Of a stretch of 64,000 bases of DNA, positions 7,954 to 17,928 are shown piece by piece (within the stretch, counting starts at the first letter, position 1; the number at the start of each line of letters is the position of its first letter). Under the pieces are notes generated by a model. That model saw nothing but the letters and a program-made list of their open reading frames with translations, did not search any database and had not been told where the DNA came from. The translations under genes and the position numbers were made by a program. Origin of the DNA: Citrobacter freundii (GTDB lineage: Bacteria > Pseudomonadota > Gammaproteobacteria > Enterobacterales > Enterobacteriaceae); NCBI RefSeq assembly GCF_029717145.1, contig NZ_CP099222.1:1426001-1490000 (forward strand). The letters run 5' to 3'.

Positions 7954-9234
7954 TCAGAATGCGTAGTTAAAGTTGGTACCGAACAGCCAGGCTTTACCTT
8001 CAGATTCGAAGGTATATGGACCTTCTTTGATGGTCACGTTCTGCCCGTGCATATAAGAAGCACCGATGTCGATAGACGCATCTTCATTGAACGCGTAGGT
8101 CGTACCCGCGCTCAGCCACAGGCGGTCCTGGTCTGGAATGGAGATGGAGCGTTTATCCGCAGGAACCGGGCTATCGTCGTAGGCGATACCAGTACGGAAC
8201 GTCCAGTTTTTATCCATGTAGTAGGTCGTACCCAGCGCGAGGCGGTAAGAGTCCCGGAAGCCTTCTTCTTTATAGAACAATGTTTGTCCGTTGGTGCCCG
8301 TTGCTTTCAACTCCTGGAACTGACTCCAGCTGGTGTAAGCGATGCTGTAGTGAACGGCCCATTGCGGTGCTACGCGGTTATAGCCAGACAGTTCCCACAT
8401 TTCCGGCAGGTTAAGCGTCAATGCGCCCGGAACGGTCGTGTTGGTTGTACCCCATGGGAACGTCACGCCAGCACCCGGTAAGCCGTTGGCCTGGCTTCTG
8501 ATGCCGCTCTTATAATCACCGTCGAAATCGATTTTAACTTCTGAACGATAGGTTAAGCCCCAGCGGTTATCTTTATCCAGCTCATACAAAATACCCGCGT
8601 TCCAGCCGTAACCCCATTCATCACCTTCCATGCTTGCAATTTTAGGGCTGACCTTCGGTAATGCTGCGGTCATTTCACCGGAATAACGTTCAATTTTGGC
8701 GTCAGCATAAACGGCGTTAAAACCAAGGCCGAAGCTCCAGCTATCATTTAGGCGATAGGCGCCGCTGAGGTTAAGGTTGACCGTTTTAAGGTCGGTCTTG
8801 CCGCCGTATTCACCGACAATGTAGCTGTCGTTAAATTCGGTCGCCAGACCATAGTTAGAGGTGACAGACGCGCCCCAGCCAAACTGCTCGTTAATAGGCA
8901 TCACGAAGTGCGCATTCGGAACCCATGCCGTCGGGGCGATGTTGTCCGCATTGGTGCTGCGCCCGGTGTATGGCGATTTACCGGAGATATTAACGTCTGG
9001 ATCGATATACACCGCACCTGCTGAGAAAGTAGGGCGATCGAACATCATGATCAGTGCCGGGTTGCGGCTGGCGTTACCTGCGTCGTCTGCGATAGCGCCT
9101 TCACCCGAATATGCCCGGCCAAGGCCAGAGGAAGAAAATTCGTTTAACTGAAAGCCTGCAGACCAGGCCTGTGTGGAAATAATTGCCACTGCGACTGCGA
9201 GAGCAGACTTTGTAAACAGGGTTTTCTGGCTCAT
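7954..9234 (-). CDS. fadL: Long-chain fatty acid outer-membrane transporter FadL
   Basis: A 426-residue outer-membrane beta-barrel that takes up exogenous long-chain fatty acids. The signal peptide [20 protein letters not shown] runs to about residue 25 (cleavage after WSA). The plug start [20 protein letters not shown] and the C-terminal aromatic end GTNFNYAF are diagnostic. ATG at 9234 is preferred over 9240. Compared with E. coli FadL (446 residues, from memory) about 20 residues are missing, mainly between the KIERYSGE and GDEWGYGW segments, an extracellular loop region. FadR sites lie upstream, so it should be repressed without fatty acids. Confidence 0.95.
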   Translation of the reverse strand: MSQKTLFTKSALAVAVAIISTQAWSAGFQLNEFSSSGLGRAYSGEGAIADDAGNASRNPALIMMFDRPTFSAGAVYIDPDVNISGKSPYTGRSTNADNIAPTAWVPNAHFVMPINEQFGWGASVTSNYGLATEFNDSYIVGEYGGKTDLKTVNLNLSGAYRLNDSWSFGLGFNAVYADAKIERYSGEMTAALPKVSPKIASMEGDEWGYGWNAGILYELDKDNRWGLTYRSEVKIDFDGDYKSGIRSQANGLPGAGVTFPWGTTNTTVPGALTLNLPEMWELSGYNRVAPQWAVHYSIAYTSWSQFQELKATGTNGQTLFYKEEGFRDSYRLALGTTYYMDKNWTFRTGIAYDDSPVPADKRSISIPDQDRLWLSAGTTYAFNEDASIDIGASYMHGQNVTIKEGPYTFESEGKAWLFGTNFNYAF

Positions 9235-9320
9235 GACCATAACCTCATCGATTTATTTTTATACAAACAATGTTACATGCCGTAACAGGAGCGCGAAGTG
9301 TAGGGTCTGAGGTACCACAT

Positions 9321-9337
9321 AGAAATCAGACCAGTGG
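9321..9337 (-). promoter_or_regulatory. FadR operator 1 of fadL
   Basis: The segment contains TCAGACCAG, the complement of the conserved CTGGTCTGA half of the FadR consensus (AnCTGGTCCGACnTGTT). It lies about 90 bp upstream of the fadL start. E. coli fadL carries two FadR sites in tandem in this position. Confidence 0.55.
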
Positions 9338-9343
9338 CGAGAG

Positions 9344-9360
9344 TATAGGTCCGACCAGAT
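9344..9360 (-). promoter_or_regulatory. FadR operator 2 of fadL
   Basis: On the minus strand this 17-mer reads ATCTGGTCGGACCTATA, a good match to the FadR consensus over ATCTGGTC-GAC. It is 6 bases from operator 1, matching the paired arrangement known for fadL. Confidence 0.65.
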
Positions 9361-9605
9361 GGAATGTTGCAAGTATGTTTATAAGTTTTTTCAAATATGA
9401 TCTTAAAAACGCGATCCAGCTGGCAAAATTGCGGGGATGCGCACTCACCTGTTCGGGCGATTTTTGTTTTGGATCATTTTTAAGTGTGATTTCGGTCGCT
9501 TATCGCATTTCGCACAATTAACGACTGGAGAGGAGGATAATGGGAGCGTAAAATATCCCCAACGTTTATCTGGCACCCTTGGTGCGAATACAGAGGAAAT
9601 CTACA

Positions 9606-9890
9606 ATGAGTAAATGCAGTGCTGATGAAACCCCGGTTTGCTGCTGTATGGATGTTGGTACCATCATGGACAACACCGATTGCACCGCGTCATACAGCCG
9701 TGTGTTCGCGACTCGCGCACAGGCAGAAGAAACGCTGGCTGCTCTCACCGAGAAGGCGCGTGGCGTAGAATCTGAGCCTTGCCAAATCACCCCGACCTTT
9801 ACTGAAGAAGCTGAGGGTGTTCGTCTGGATATCGATTTTGTTTTCGCCTGTGAAGCCGAAACCCTGATCTTCCAGCTGGGTCTGCGTTAA
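9606..9890 (+). CDS. yfcZ: Conserved small protein YfcZ
   Basis: A 94-residue protein of the UPF0381/DUF406 family with no established function. The N-terminus is cysteine-rich (Cys4 and the run Cys12-Cys14 in TPVCCCMD), suggesting possible metal binding or redox chemistry, which is inference. The rest is a compact alpha/beta sequence ending FQLGLR. ATG at 9606 follows an AGAGGAAAT ribosome site; the longer frame from 9579 is not preferred. It is divergent from fadL and sits upstream of fadI with its own terminator between. Confidence 0.93.
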   Translation: MSKCSADETPVCCCMDVGTIMDNTDCTASYSRVFATRAQAEETLAALTEKARGVESEPCQITPTFTEEAEGVRLDIDFVFACEAETLIFQLGLR

Positions 9891-9903
9891 TCCCTTCTTT
9901 CAG

Positions 9904-9934
9904 TGCCCTTGCCACCTTCTGACAAGGGCATTTT
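9904..9934 (+). terminator. Rho-independent terminator after yfcZ
   Basis: Stem TGCCCTTG (9904-9911) / CAAGGGCA (9923-9930) followed by TTTT, 14 bases after the yfcZ stop. Confidence 0.85.
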
Positions 9935-10023
9935 CGTAACAATCAGTGATTATTCACTGTGCCATAGCTCCCACTTTCATTTCTCTCCACTTGGCTAAAT
10001 GTAAAAAATTGGTTAAGACTGTG

Positions 10024-10040
10024 ATCAGGTCAGACCACTT
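10024..10040. promoter_or_regulatory. FadR operator of fadIJ
   Basis: Reads AAGTGGTCTGACCTGAT on the minus strand, matching the FadR consensus at GTGGTCTGAC-TG. It lies 27-43 bp before the fadI ATG, as expected for FadR repression of fadIJ. Confidence 0.7.
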
Positions 10041-10066
10041 ATTTTATTTTTTAACAGGGGAGTGTT

Positions 10067-11377
10067 ATGAGTCAGGCTTTACCGCTGGTTACCCGTCAGG
10101 GCGATCGCATCGCCATTGTGAGCGGATTGCGTACGCCTTTTGCCCGTCAGGCAACCGCGTTTCATGGCATTCCCGCCGTTGATTTGGGAAAAATGGTCGT
10201 CGGTGAGTTGCTGGCTCGCAGTGAAATTCCTGCCGATGCCATTGAACAACTGGTTTTTGGCCAGGTTGTGCAAATGCCGGAAGCGCCCAATATCGCCCGT
10301 GAAATTGTGCTGGGCACCGGGATGAACGTACATACCGATGCCTACAGCGTGAGCAGAGCCTGCGCCACCAGTTTTCAGGCGGTGGCGAATGTCGCGGAAA
10401 GCCTGATGGCAGGAACCATCCGTGCGGGTATTGCTGGCGGGGCTGACTCCTCTTCCGTGCTGCCAATTGGCGTCAGCAAAAAGTTGGCGCGGGTGTTGGT
10501 GGACGTCAATAAAGCCCGCACCACCGGTCAGCGGCTGAAGCTTTTTTCCCGACTGCGTTTGCGCGACCTGATGCCGGTCCCACCTGCAGTTGCTGAGTAT
10601 TCCACCGGCTTACGTATGGGGGATACGGCAGAGCAAATGGCGAAAACCTACGGCATCACGCGTGAGCAGCAGGATGCGCTGGCGTACCGTTCGCATCAGC
10701 GAGCCGCTCAGGCCTGGGCCGAAGGCAAACTGGCAGACGAGGTGATGACCACCTATGCTCCGCCGTTTAAAGATCCCTTCTCAGAAGATAACAATATTCG
10801 CGGAAACTCTACGCTGGCGGATTACGCCAAACTGCGCCCGGCGTTTGACCGTAAACACGGCACCGTCACGGCGGCAAACAGTACACCATTGACCGACGGC
10901 GCTGCTGCGGTGATTTTGATGACGGAGTCCCGGGCGAAAGAGCTGGGACTGGTGCCGCTGGGCTATCTACGCAGTTTTGCGTTTACTGCCATCGACGTCT
11001 GGCAGGATATGTTGCTGGGCCCGGCATGGTCGACGCCGTTGGCTCTGGAGCGCGCGGGCCTGACTCTGGCCGATCTCACGCTGATTGATATGCATGAAGC
11101 CTTTGCCGCGCAGACGCTGGCGAATATTCAACTGCTTGGCAGCGAACGTTTTGCTCGTGACGTTCTGGGTAGGGCACATGCCACTGGCGAAGTGGATGAC
11201 AGCAAATTTAACGTGCTGGGCGGTTCGATTGCCTACGGACACCCTTTCGCCGCGACCGGCGCGCGCATGATCACCCAAACGCTGCATGAATTACGGCGTC
11301 GTGGTGGTGGGTTTGGTTTGGTCACCGCGTGTGCGGCGGGTGGTCTGGGTGCGGCAATGGTTCTGGAGGCGGAATAA
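10067..11377 (+). CDS. fadI: 3-ketoacyl-CoA thiolase FadI
   Basis: Beta subunit of the second (anaerobic-type) fatty acid oxidation complex; cleaves 3-ketoacyl-CoA with CoA to give acetyl-CoA and a shortened acyl-CoA in the cytoplasm. The thiolase fold is visible: nucleophile Cys99 in SRACATSFQ, the [10 protein letters not shown] histidine motif, and the second catalytic cysteine in [12 protein letters not shown]. Its 436 residues equal the usual FadI length. AGGGGAG precedes the ATG. The stop and the fadJ start overlap as TAATG, so the two subunits are coupled. Confidence 0.97.
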   Translation: MSQALPLVTRQGDRIAIVSGLRTPFARQATAFHGIPAVDLGKMVVGELLARSEIPADAIEQLVFGQVVQMPEAPNIAREIVLGTGMNVHTDAYSVSRACATSFQAVANVAESLMAGTIRAGIAGGADSSSVLPIGVSKKLARVLVDVNKARTTGQRLKLFSRLRLRDLMPVPPAVAEYSTGLRMGDTAEQMAKTYGITREQQDALAYRSHQRAAQAWAEGKLADEVMTTYAPPFKDPFSEDNNIRGNSTLADYAKLRPAFDRKHGTVTAANSTPLTDGAAAVILMTESRAKELGLVPLGYLRSFAFTAIDVWQDMLLGPAWSTPLALERAGLTLADLTLIDMHEAFAAQTLANIQLLGSERFARDVLGRAHATGEVDDSKFNVLGGSIAYGHPFAATGARMITQTLHELRRRGGGFGLVTACAAGGLGAAMVLEAE

Positions 11378-13524
11378 TGGAAATGGCATCGGCTTTTACG
11401 CTACACGTGCGTCTGGATAACGTGGCGGTGGTCTCCATTGATGTGCCCGGAGAGAAAATGAATACCCTGAAAGCAGAGTTTGCTTCTCAGGTGCGGGCTA
11501 TTTTGAAACAAATTCGCGATAACAAAGATCTGCGTGGCGTGGTGTTTATTTCGGCGAAGCCGGATAATTTCATCGCCGGGGCGGATATCAATATGATCGG
11601 CAACTGCCGCAGTGCGCAGGAAGCCGAAACCCTGGCTCGTCAGGGGCAACAGATGATGGCGGAAATTAATGCGTTACCGATCCCGGTTATCGCTGCCATT
11701 CACGGTGCCTGTCTGGGCGGTGGTCTGGAGATGGCGCTGGCGTGTCATAGCCGTATTTGTACTGATGACGTTAAAACCGTGCTGGGCCTGCCGGAAGTAC
11801 AGCTTGGTCTGTTACCCGGCTCTGGCGGCACGCAGCGGTTGCCCCGTCTGATTGGCGTTAGCACTGCGCTGGACATGATCCTGACCGGCAAACAATTACG
11901 CGCTAAACAGGCGCTGAAAGTGGGGTTGGTGGACGAGGTTGTGCCGCAGACCATTTTGCTGGAAGCAGCGGTGGAACTGGCTAAAAAGGAGAGTTCGGTA
12001 CACCATAGCCTGCCGGTACGGGAACGCATTCTGGCCGGACCGCTGGGGCGGGCGTTGCTGTTCCGTATGGTCGGTAAAAAGACCGCACAGAAAACGCAAG
12101 GAAATTACCCCGCAACCCATCGTATTCTTGAGGTGATCGAGACTGGTCTGGCGCAGGGCAGCAGCAGCGGCTATGACGCCGAAGCCCGCGCGTTTGGTGA
12201 GCTGGCGATGACGCCGCAGTCTCAGGCTCTGCGTAACGTCTTTTTTGCAAACACCGACGTGAAAAAAGATCCCGGTAGCGAGGTACAACCCGGTCCGCTA
12301 AACAGCGTCGGGGTTCTGGGCGGGGGGCTGATGGGCGGGGGGATTGCCTACGTGACGGCCTGCAAAGGCGGCTTGCCGGTGCGTATCAAAGATATCAATG
12401 CTAAGGGAATCAACCACGCGCTGAAATACAGTTGGGATCAGCTTGAAACAAAAGTTCGCCGCCGCCATCTCAAAGCCGGCGAGCGTGACAAACAGCTGGC
12501 GCTGATTTCAGGCACCACCGATTTTCGCGGTTTTGCGCATCGAGATCTGGTAATTGAGGCAGTGTTTGAAGATCTGGCGTTGAAACAACAGATGGTGGCA
12601 GATGTTGAGCACAATTGTGCGCCTCATACCATTTTTGCCTCCAACACCTCATCTCTACCTATTGGCGACATTGCGGCCAATGCGGCGCGACCTGAGCAGG
12701 TCATTGGTTTGCACTTCTTTAGTCCGGTAGAAAAAATGCCGCTAGTGGAAGTTATTCCTCATACAACTACGTCTGAACGCACTATTGCCACCACGGTTAA
12801 ACTGGCGAAAAAACAGGGGAAAACGCCGATTGTGGTGCAGGATAAGGCCGGGTTCTATGTAAATCGCATTCTTGCTCCGTACATCAACGAAGCTATCCGC
12901 TTATTGACCGAGGGCGAGCGCGTTGAGCAGATTGATGCTGCGCTGGTAAAGTTTGGTTTTCCGATAGGGCCAATCCAACTTTTGGATGAGGTCGGAATTG
13001 ATACAGGCACTAAAATTATACCTGTACTGGAAGCCGCTTACGGTGAACGTTTTAGCGCACCTGCAAATGTTGTTGCTTCAATTTTGAATGATGATCGCAA
13101 AGGTAGAAAAAATGGTCGGGGTTTCTATCTTTATGGTGCGAAAGGGCGTAAAAGCAAAAAACAGGTCGACCCTGCAATTTATACGCTTATTGGCGTCCAT
13201 GGGCAGAGCAAACTCATTGGCCCGCAGATTGCAGAGCGGTGTGTCATGTTAATGCTCAACGAAGCGGCACGCTGTTTCGATGAGAAGATTATCCGCAGCG
13301 CACGCGATGGTGACATCGGCGCTGTGTTTGGTATTGGTTTTCCGCCATTCCTCGGCGGCCCGTTCCGGTATATGGACTCCCTCGGGGCGGGTGAAGTGGT
13401 TGCGGTTCTGCAACGACTGACTACACAGTATGGTTCCCGGTTTACGCCGTGTGAACCGTTACTGCAGATGGCGGAACGCGGAGATAGTTTCTGGAAGCAC
13501 GGGGAAACTGACCTGAATTCATGA
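11377..13524 (+). CDS. fadJ: Fatty acid oxidation complex alpha subunit FadJ
   Basis: A 715-residue multifunctional enzyme: an N-terminal enoyl-CoA hydratase/isomerase domain (about 1-190; oxyanion-hole motifs FIAGADINM and [15 protein letters not shown]) and a C-terminal 3-hydroxyacyl-CoA dehydrogenase (about 310-710; NAD site [29 protein letters not shown] signature). It pairs with FadI to run beta-oxidation, mainly under anaerobic conditions. Start at 11377 (MEMASAFTL) is chosen because it overlaps the fadI stop and fits the E. coli N-terminus; a longer frame from 11329 lies within fadI. Confidence 0.97.
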   Translation: MEMASAFTLHVRLDNVAVVSIDVPGEKMNTLKAEFASQVRAILKQIRDNKDLRGVVFISAKPDNFIAGADINMIGNCRSAQEAETLARQGQQMMAEINALPIPVIAAIHGACLGGGLEMALACHSRICTDDVKTVLGLPEVQLGLLPGSGGTQRLPRLIGVSTALDMILTGKQLRAKQALKVGLVDEVVPQTILLEAAVELAKKESSVHHSLPVRERILAGPLGRALLFRMVGKKTAQKTQGNYPATHRILEVIETGLAQGSSSGYDAEARAFGELAMTPQSQALRNVFFANTDVKKDPGSEVQPGPLNSVGVLGGGLMGGGIAYVTACKGGLPVRIKDINAKGINHALKYSWDQLETKVRRRHLKAGERDKQLALISGTTDFRGFAHRDLVIEAVFEDLALKQQMVADVEHNCAPHTIFASNTSSLPIGDIAANAARPEQVIGLHFFSPVEKMPLVEVIPHTTTSERTIATTVKLAKKQGKTPIVVQDKAGFYVNRILAPYINEAIRLLTEGERVEQIDAALVKFGFPIGPIQLLDEVGIDTGTKIIPVLEAAYGERFSAPANVVASILNDDRKGRKNGRGFYLYGAKGRKSKKQVDPAIYTLIGVHGQSKLIGPQIAERCVMLMLNEAARCFDEKIIRSARDGDIGAVFGIGFPPFLGGPFRYMDSLGAGEVVAVLQRLTTQYGSRFTPCEPLLQMAERGDSFWKHGETDLNS

Positions 13525-13732
13525 GGTCAAAGGTAAGATGAATCCGCACCGAATGTACGAGTTAAGCTCAAAATGTAAACAGAGATTGACTATACTTACG
13601 CCATTAAGGTAAAAAACAGCGTTTCATTCGGTGAATGGATAAGGCACAATGCCGGCCACCACACATTTACCCTCGCCAATAGGGGCGTTGGCTAAAGGTG
13701 TTGGTGTTTCTGGTTAACAAAAGCGGTGCAAT

Positions 13733-14218
13733 ATGCAAGTTTTTATCATGCGTCACGGCGACGCGGCCCTCGATGCCGCCAGTGATTCGGTTCGTCCCTT
13801 AACCTCCTGCGGTTGTGACGAATCTCGCCTGATGGCGAACTGGCTGAAAGGTCAAAAAGTGGATATCGAACGTGTTCTGGTGAGCCCGTTCCTGCGAGCC
13901 GAACAAACGCTGGATGTGGTCGGGGAATGTATGAACCTGCCAACCGGTGTGGATGTTTTGCCGGAGCTGACTCCCTGCGGCGATGTCGGTCTGGTCAGCG
14001 CCTATTTACAGGCACTGGCCAATGAAGGTGTCGCTACGGCGCTGGTCATTTCTCACCTGCCTTTGGTGGGATATCTGGTGTCCGAGCTGTGTCCGGGTGA
14101 AACGCCGCCGATGTTTACCACATCTGCGATTGCCAGCGTCACGCTTGATGAGAGCGGAAAGGGCGTTTTCAACTGGCAGATGAGCCCGTGTAATCTGAAG
14201 ATGGCGAAAGCGATATAG
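13733..14218 (+). CDS. sixA: Phosphohistidine phosphatase SixA
   Basis: A 161-residue histidine-phosphatase-family enzyme. The N-terminal RHG signature (Arg7-His8-Gly9 in MRHGDAAL) carries the catalytic histidine and a second histidine is in ISHLPLVGY. SixA was described as dephosphorylating the ArcB HPt domain and more recently acts on the NPr protein of the nitrogen phosphotransferase system. It is monocistronic. The E. coli fimbrial genes yfcO-yfcV that separate sixA from smrB in K-12 are absent here. Confidence 0.95.
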   Translation: MQVFIMRHGDAALDAASDSVRPLTSCGCDESRLMANWLKGQKVDIERVLVSPFLRAEQTLDVVGECMNLPTGVDVLPELTPCGDVGLVSAYLQALANEGVATALVISHLPLVGYLVSELCPGETPPMFTTSAIASVTLDESGKGVFNWQMSPCNLKMAKAI

Positions 14219-14228
14219 TCGTTTCGTT

Positions 14229-14260
14229 GGCCGGATCAAGCGCGAGCGCAGCCATCCGGT
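14229..14260. repeat. REP-like palindrome after sixA
   Basis: GGCCGGAT ... ATCCGG arms with a GC-rich centre, the hallmark of enterobacterial repetitive extragenic palindromes, directly after the sixA stop. Confidence 0.6.
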
Positions 14261-14290
14261 AAAACGTCTTTGACATGAGCCTGCAATAAA

Positions 14291-14316
14291 AAGAGCCGCA
14301 ACTGCGGCTCTTTCTG
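14291..14316. terminator. Terminator between sixA and smrB
   Basis: Stem AAGAGCCGCA / TGCGGCTCTT around 14291-14312, flanked by A and T tracts, lying between convergent genes and probably serving both. Confidence 0.8.
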
Positions 14317-14326
14317 TTTTCCGTTC

Positions 14327-14878
14327 TCAGGGAAGTTCGGGCGGTAACCACTCTTCCACTTCAATCAGTACCAGCAGCGCGGCGTCGCCGCCGTACTCTT
14401 TAGGCGCCTGATGAAAAGCCATCACGTGCGGATGTTGCGCCAGCCAAAGCGGCGTTTGCTGTTTCAGAACGTGCTTTCCGTGGCCGTGCATGACGCAGGC
14501 GCAGAAGACGTGTTCACGACGACAGGCGGCAATCAGCGCCCCGAGTTCCTGTTTAGCCTGCTGTTGCGTCAGCCCGTGTAAATCAAGAAACAGTTCCGGG
14601 GAGTAGTCACCACGGCGCATTTTCTTCAGTTCAAAGTGGCTGACGTCGGCCCGCAGATATCTGACCGGACCCTCTGTATTCAACAGCGGCTGAAACTCAT
14701 CAGAGAAATAGTGGCTGGCATCAGCCTGTTCCTGCAACAGCCTTTTAACCGGCACCTCGGTGATTTTTTTACGCGGCGGTCGATGGACAATCGTGTCCTG
14801 CTTAATTTGACGAGTGCCGGTCATCAACTGGCGAAACAGCGTCTGATCCTCCTCGCTGAGCGATGTTTTCTTTTTCAT
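14327..14878 (-). CDS. smrB: Ribosome-rescue endonuclease SmrB
   Basis: A 183-residue Smr-domain protein. The family motifs are clear: [13 protein letters not shown] (DLHG) and the GHGKH-containing [11 protein letters not shown], forming the nuclease active site in the C-terminal half. In E. coli SmrB cuts mRNA at collided ribosomes to trigger rescue of stalled translation. The N-terminal helix-rich part ([13 protein letters not shown]) mediates ribosome contact. Formerly YfcN. It is divergent from prmB across a 166-base gap. Confidence 0.95.
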   Translation of the reverse strand: MKKKTSLSEEDQTLFRQLMTGTRQIKQDTIVHRPPRKKITEVPVKRLLQEQADASHYFSDEFQPLLNTEGPVRYLRADVSHFELKKMRRGDYSPELFLDLHGLTQQQAKQELGALIAACRREHVFCACVMHGHGKHVLKQQTPLWLAQHPHVMAFHQAPKEYGGDAALLVLIEVEEWLPPELP

Positions 14879-15044
14879 TTGAGCGTCTCATCTTTTATTT
14901 TCCGTTAGTTTAACCCGACTCGATGGGCATCCGATCGCTTAAAACGCAATTTTCGCGCTCAGGCTCGGCGTGAATGCTGATTTATCGCCGTCTTCGTGGC
15001 AAACTAGCCGCCGAATTTAATACGAGCATGCCCTGGAGGAATAC

Positions 15045-15977
15045 GTGGATAAAATTTTCGTTGATGAAGCAGTGAGTGAACTGCATACCATTCAGGACAT
15101 GTTGCGTTGGGCGGTCAGCCGTTTTAGCGCGGCGAATATCTGGTATGGTCACGGGACGGATAACCCATGGGATGAGGCGGTACAACTGGTGCTGCCGTCA
15201 CTCTACCTGCCGCTGGATATTCCTGAAGATATGCGCACTGCGCGCCTGACCTCCAGCGAACGCCACCGTATTGTTGAGCGCGTAATTCGCCGCGTTAACG
15301 AGCGTATCCCGGTTGCCTACCTGACCAACAAAGCCTGGTTCTGCGGTCACGAATTCTATGTTGATGAACGCGTGCTGGTGCCGCGCTCACCGATTGCCGA
15401 GCTGATCAATAATCGCTTTGCCGGTCTTATCAGCGAGCAGCCGCAGCACATTCTCGATATGTGTACCGGCAGCGGCTGTATTGCTATTGCCTGCGCGTAT
15501 GCCTTCCCGGAAGCCGAAGTGGACGCGGTGGATATTTCCACTGACGCCCTGGCGGTGACCGAGCACAATATTGAAGAGCATGGTCTGATCAATCACGTGA
15601 CGCCGATCCGCTCCGATCTGTTCCGTGACCTGCTGAAAGTACAGTATGACCTGATTGTGACCAACCCGCCGTATGTGGATGCGGAAGATATGTCCGATCT
15701 GCCGAATGAGTATCGCCACGAACCTGAGCTGGGCCTGGCGTCCGGAAGTGATGGGCTGAAGCTGACCCGTCGCATTCTTGGCAATGCGCCGGACTACCTG
15801 TCAGACAACGGTATTCTGATTTGTGAAGTCGGTAACAGCATGGTACATCTGATGGAACAATATCCGGACGTGCCGTTTACGTGGCTGGAATTCGACAACG
15901 GCGGTGATGGCGTATTCATGCTGACCAAAGCGCAGCTGATTGCCGCTCGCGAACATTTCAGCATCTATAAAGATTAA
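15045..15977 (+). CDS. prmB: Ribosomal protein uL3 glutamine methyltransferase PrmB
   Basis: S-adenosylmethionine-dependent enzyme that methylates a glutamine of 50S protein L3. The 310 residues show the SAM site ([16 protein letters not shown]) and the substrate-glutamine motif NPPY at residues 207-210, the same motif as in PrmC. Translation starts at GTG 15045, preceded by GGAGGAA; the GTG start matches E. coli as remembered. It heads the prmB-aroC-mepA-yfcA-epmC-yfcL run. Confidence 0.96.
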   Translation: MDKIFVDEAVSELHTIQDMLRWAVSRFSAANIWYGHGTDNPWDEAVQLVLPSLYLPLDIPEDMRTARLTSSERHRIVERVIRRVNERIPVAYLTNKAWFCGHEFYVDERVLVPRSPIAELINNRFAGLISEQPQHILDMCTGSGCIAIACAYAFPEAEVDAVDISTDALAVTEHNIEEHGLINHVTPIRSDLFRDLLKVQYDLIVTNPPYVDAEDMSDLPNEYRHEPELGLASGSDGLKLTRRILGNAPDYLSDNGILICEVGNSMVHLMEQYPDVPFTWLEFDNGGDGVFMLTKAQLIAAREHFSIYKD

Positions 15978-16014
15978 CGACACGCGCACACACAACAACG
16001 ATAACGGAGCGGTG

Positions 16015-17100
16015 ATGGCAGGAAACACAATTGGACAACTCTTTCGCGTAACGACCTTCGGTGAATCACACGGGCTGGCGCTCGGCTGTATCGTTGATGG
16101 TGTTCCGCCGGGTATTCCGCTGACAGAAGCTGATCTGCAGCACGATCTCGACAGACGTCGTCCGGGAACCTCGCGTTACACCACGCAGCGTCGCGAGCCG
16201 GATCAGGTGAAAATCCTTTCCGGCGTGTTTGACGGCGTCACCACCGGCACCAGTATTGGCCTGTTGATTGAAAATACCGATCAGCGTTCGCAGGATTACG
16301 GCGCCATTAAGGATGTTTTTCGTCCAGGCCATGCCGACTACACCTACGAGCAGAAATACGGCGTGCGTGACTACCGTGGCGGCGGGCGTTCGTCCGCGCG
16401 CGAAACGGCAATGCGCGTGGCGGCCGGGGCGATTGCCAAAAAATACCTGGCGGAAAAATTCGGCGTCGAAATCCGCGGATGCCTGACCCAAATGGGCAAT
16501 ATACCGCTGGAAATTAAAGACTGGTCTCAGGTCGAACAAAACCCGTTCTTTTGCCCGGATCCGGACAAAATCACCGCGCTGGATGAACTGATGCGTGCAC
16601 TCAAGAAAGAGGGTGACTCCATCGGTGCAAAAGTGACCGTGGTTGCAAGCGGTGTACCGGCCGGTCTCGGCGAACCTGTTTTTGACCGTCTGGATGCTGA
16701 CATCGCCCATGCGTTGATGAGCATTAATGCGGTGAAAGGCGTGGAGATTGGCGACGGCTTCGACGTTGTTGCGTTGCGCGGTAGTCAGAACCGTGATGAA
16801 ATCACCAAAGAGGGTTTCCAGAGTAACCATGCTGGCGGCATTCTGGGGGGCATCAGCAGCGGGCAACAAATTGTTGCACATATGGCGCTGAAACCGACTT
16901 CCAGTATTACCGTTCCCGGGCGCACTATTAACCGCTTTGGCGAAGAAGTCGAGATGATAACCAAAGGACGTCACGATCCGTGCGTTGGGATCCGCGCGGT
17001 GCCGATCGCAGAAGCCATGCTGGCGATTGTGCTGATGGATCACCTGCTGCGTCAGCGGGCGCAGAATGCGGATGTAAAGACTGACATTCCACGCTGGTAA
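16015..17100 (+). CDS. aroC: Chorismate synthase AroC
   Basis: Last step of the shikimate pathway: 5-enolpyruvylshikimate-3-phosphate to chorismate, needing reduced FMN. The 361 residues begin [20 protein letters not shown], the first signature (GESHG), and include [13 protein letters not shown] and the later [17 protein letters not shown] signature. ATG at 16015 follows GATAACGGAG; the frame upstream to 15940 lies in prmB. Only 37 bases separate it from prmB and 3 from mepA, consistent with an operon. Confidence 0.98.
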   Translation: MAGNTIGQLFRVTTFGESHGLALGCIVDGVPPGIPLTEADLQHDLDRRRPGTSRYTTQRREPDQVKILSGVFDGVTTGTSIGLLIENTDQRSQDYGAIKDVFRPGHADYTYEQKYGVRDYRGGGRSSARETAMRVAAGAIAKKYLAEKFGVEIRGCLTQMGNIPLEIKDWSQVEQNPFFCPDPDKITALDELMRALKKEGDSIGAKVTVVASGVPAGLGEPVFDRLDADIAHALMSINAVKGVEIGDGFDVVALRGSQNRDEITKEGFQSNHAGGILGGISSGQQIVAHMALKPTSSITVPGRTINRFGEEVEMITKGRHDPCVGIRAVPIAEAMLAIVLMDHLLRQRAQNADVKTDIPRW

Positions 17101-17103
17101 GAA

Positions 17104-17928
17104 ATGAAAAAAACGGCACTTGCGGCGCTGGCACTGTTTGCCAGTTCGGCCTGCCTGGCGGCGACGCCCTGGCAGAAAATTACCCACCCGGTGGCAGGTA
17201 GCGCGCAGTCTATCGGCGCGTTTTCCAATGGCTGCATTGTGGGGGCAGATACGCTGCCCGTGCAGTCCGAACACTATCAGGTGATGCGCACCGATCAACG
17301 TCGCTATTTTGGTCATCCTGACCTGGTGACGTTCATCCAGCGTCTGAGTACCCAGGCCAATAATCTGGGACTGGGGACGGTGTTAATCGGCGATATGGGT
17401 ATGCCGGCCGGTGGACGTTTCAACGGCGGACACGCCAGCCACCAGACGGGGCTGGATGTCGATATTTTCCTGCAACTGCCAAAGACGCGCTGGACGCAGT
17501 CGCAACTGCTGCGACCACAGGCGCTGGATCTGGTCGCTCAGGATGGCAAACGTGTCGTACCGTCACTGTGGAAGCCGGAGATTTTCAGTCTGATCAGGCT
17601 GGCGGCAAAAGATAATGATGTAACGCGTATTTTCGTGAATCCGGCAATTAAACAGCAACTTTGTCTGGATGCAGGGAGCGACAGGGACTGGTTACGTAAA
17701 GTGCGGCCATGGTTCCAACACCGTGCACATATGCATGTCCGGTTACGTTGTCCTGCCGACAGTCTTGAGTGCGAAGATCAACCGTTACCTCCACCGGGTG
17801 ATGGCTGTGGCGCGGAGCTGCAAAGCTGGTTCGAACCTCCTAAACCGGGAACCACTAAGCCTGAGAAGAAGACACCGCCTCCGTTGCCGCCTTCCTGCCA
17901 GGCGCTACTGGATGAGCATGTACTTTAA
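17104..17928 (+). CDS. mepA: Penicillin-insensitive murein endopeptidase MepA
   Basis: Periplasmic LAS-family zinc endopeptidase that cuts D-Ala-mDAP crosslinks in peptidoglycan. The signal peptide [20 protein letters not shown] covers about residues 1-19. Zinc ligands are visible in [15 protein letters not shown] (His, Asp) and the HRAHMHVRL segment. The C-terminus is proline- and lysine-rich. 274 residues is the usual length. Its stop overlaps the yfcA start as TAATG. Confidence 0.96.
   Translation: MKKTALAALALFASSACLAATPWQKITHPVAGSAQSIGAFSNGCIVGADTLPVQSEHYQVMRTDQRRYFGHPDLVTFIQRLSTQANNLGLGTVLIGDMGMPAGGRFNGGHASHQTGLDVDIFLQLPKTRWTQSQLLRPQALDLVAQDGKRVVPSLWKPEIFSLIRLAAKDNDVTRIFVNPAIKQQLCLDAGSDRDWLRKVRPWFQHRAHMHVRLRCPADSLECEDQPLPPPGDGCGAELQSWFEPPKPGTTKPEKKTPPPLPPSCQALLDEHVL

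Larger units (their letters stand above)
9235..9605. promoter_or_regulatory. fadL-yfcZ divergent intergenic region
   Basis: A 371-base gap between divergent genes. It holds two FadR-like operators (9321-9337 and 9344-9360, listed separately) in the fadL promoter zone. The yfcZ-proximal half shows no recognisable operator or RNA. A 83-codon open frame at 9270 shows no sign of being coding. Confidence 0.6.

Noticed and set aside
9270-9521. 83-codon ORF between fadL and yfcZ
   Set aside because: It overlaps the fadL promoter and FadR sites and has no recognisable ribosome site or family features.
16066-17316. 416-codon frame antisense to aroC
   Set aside because: It is a by-product of aroC codon usage and runs across the aroC-mepA junction.
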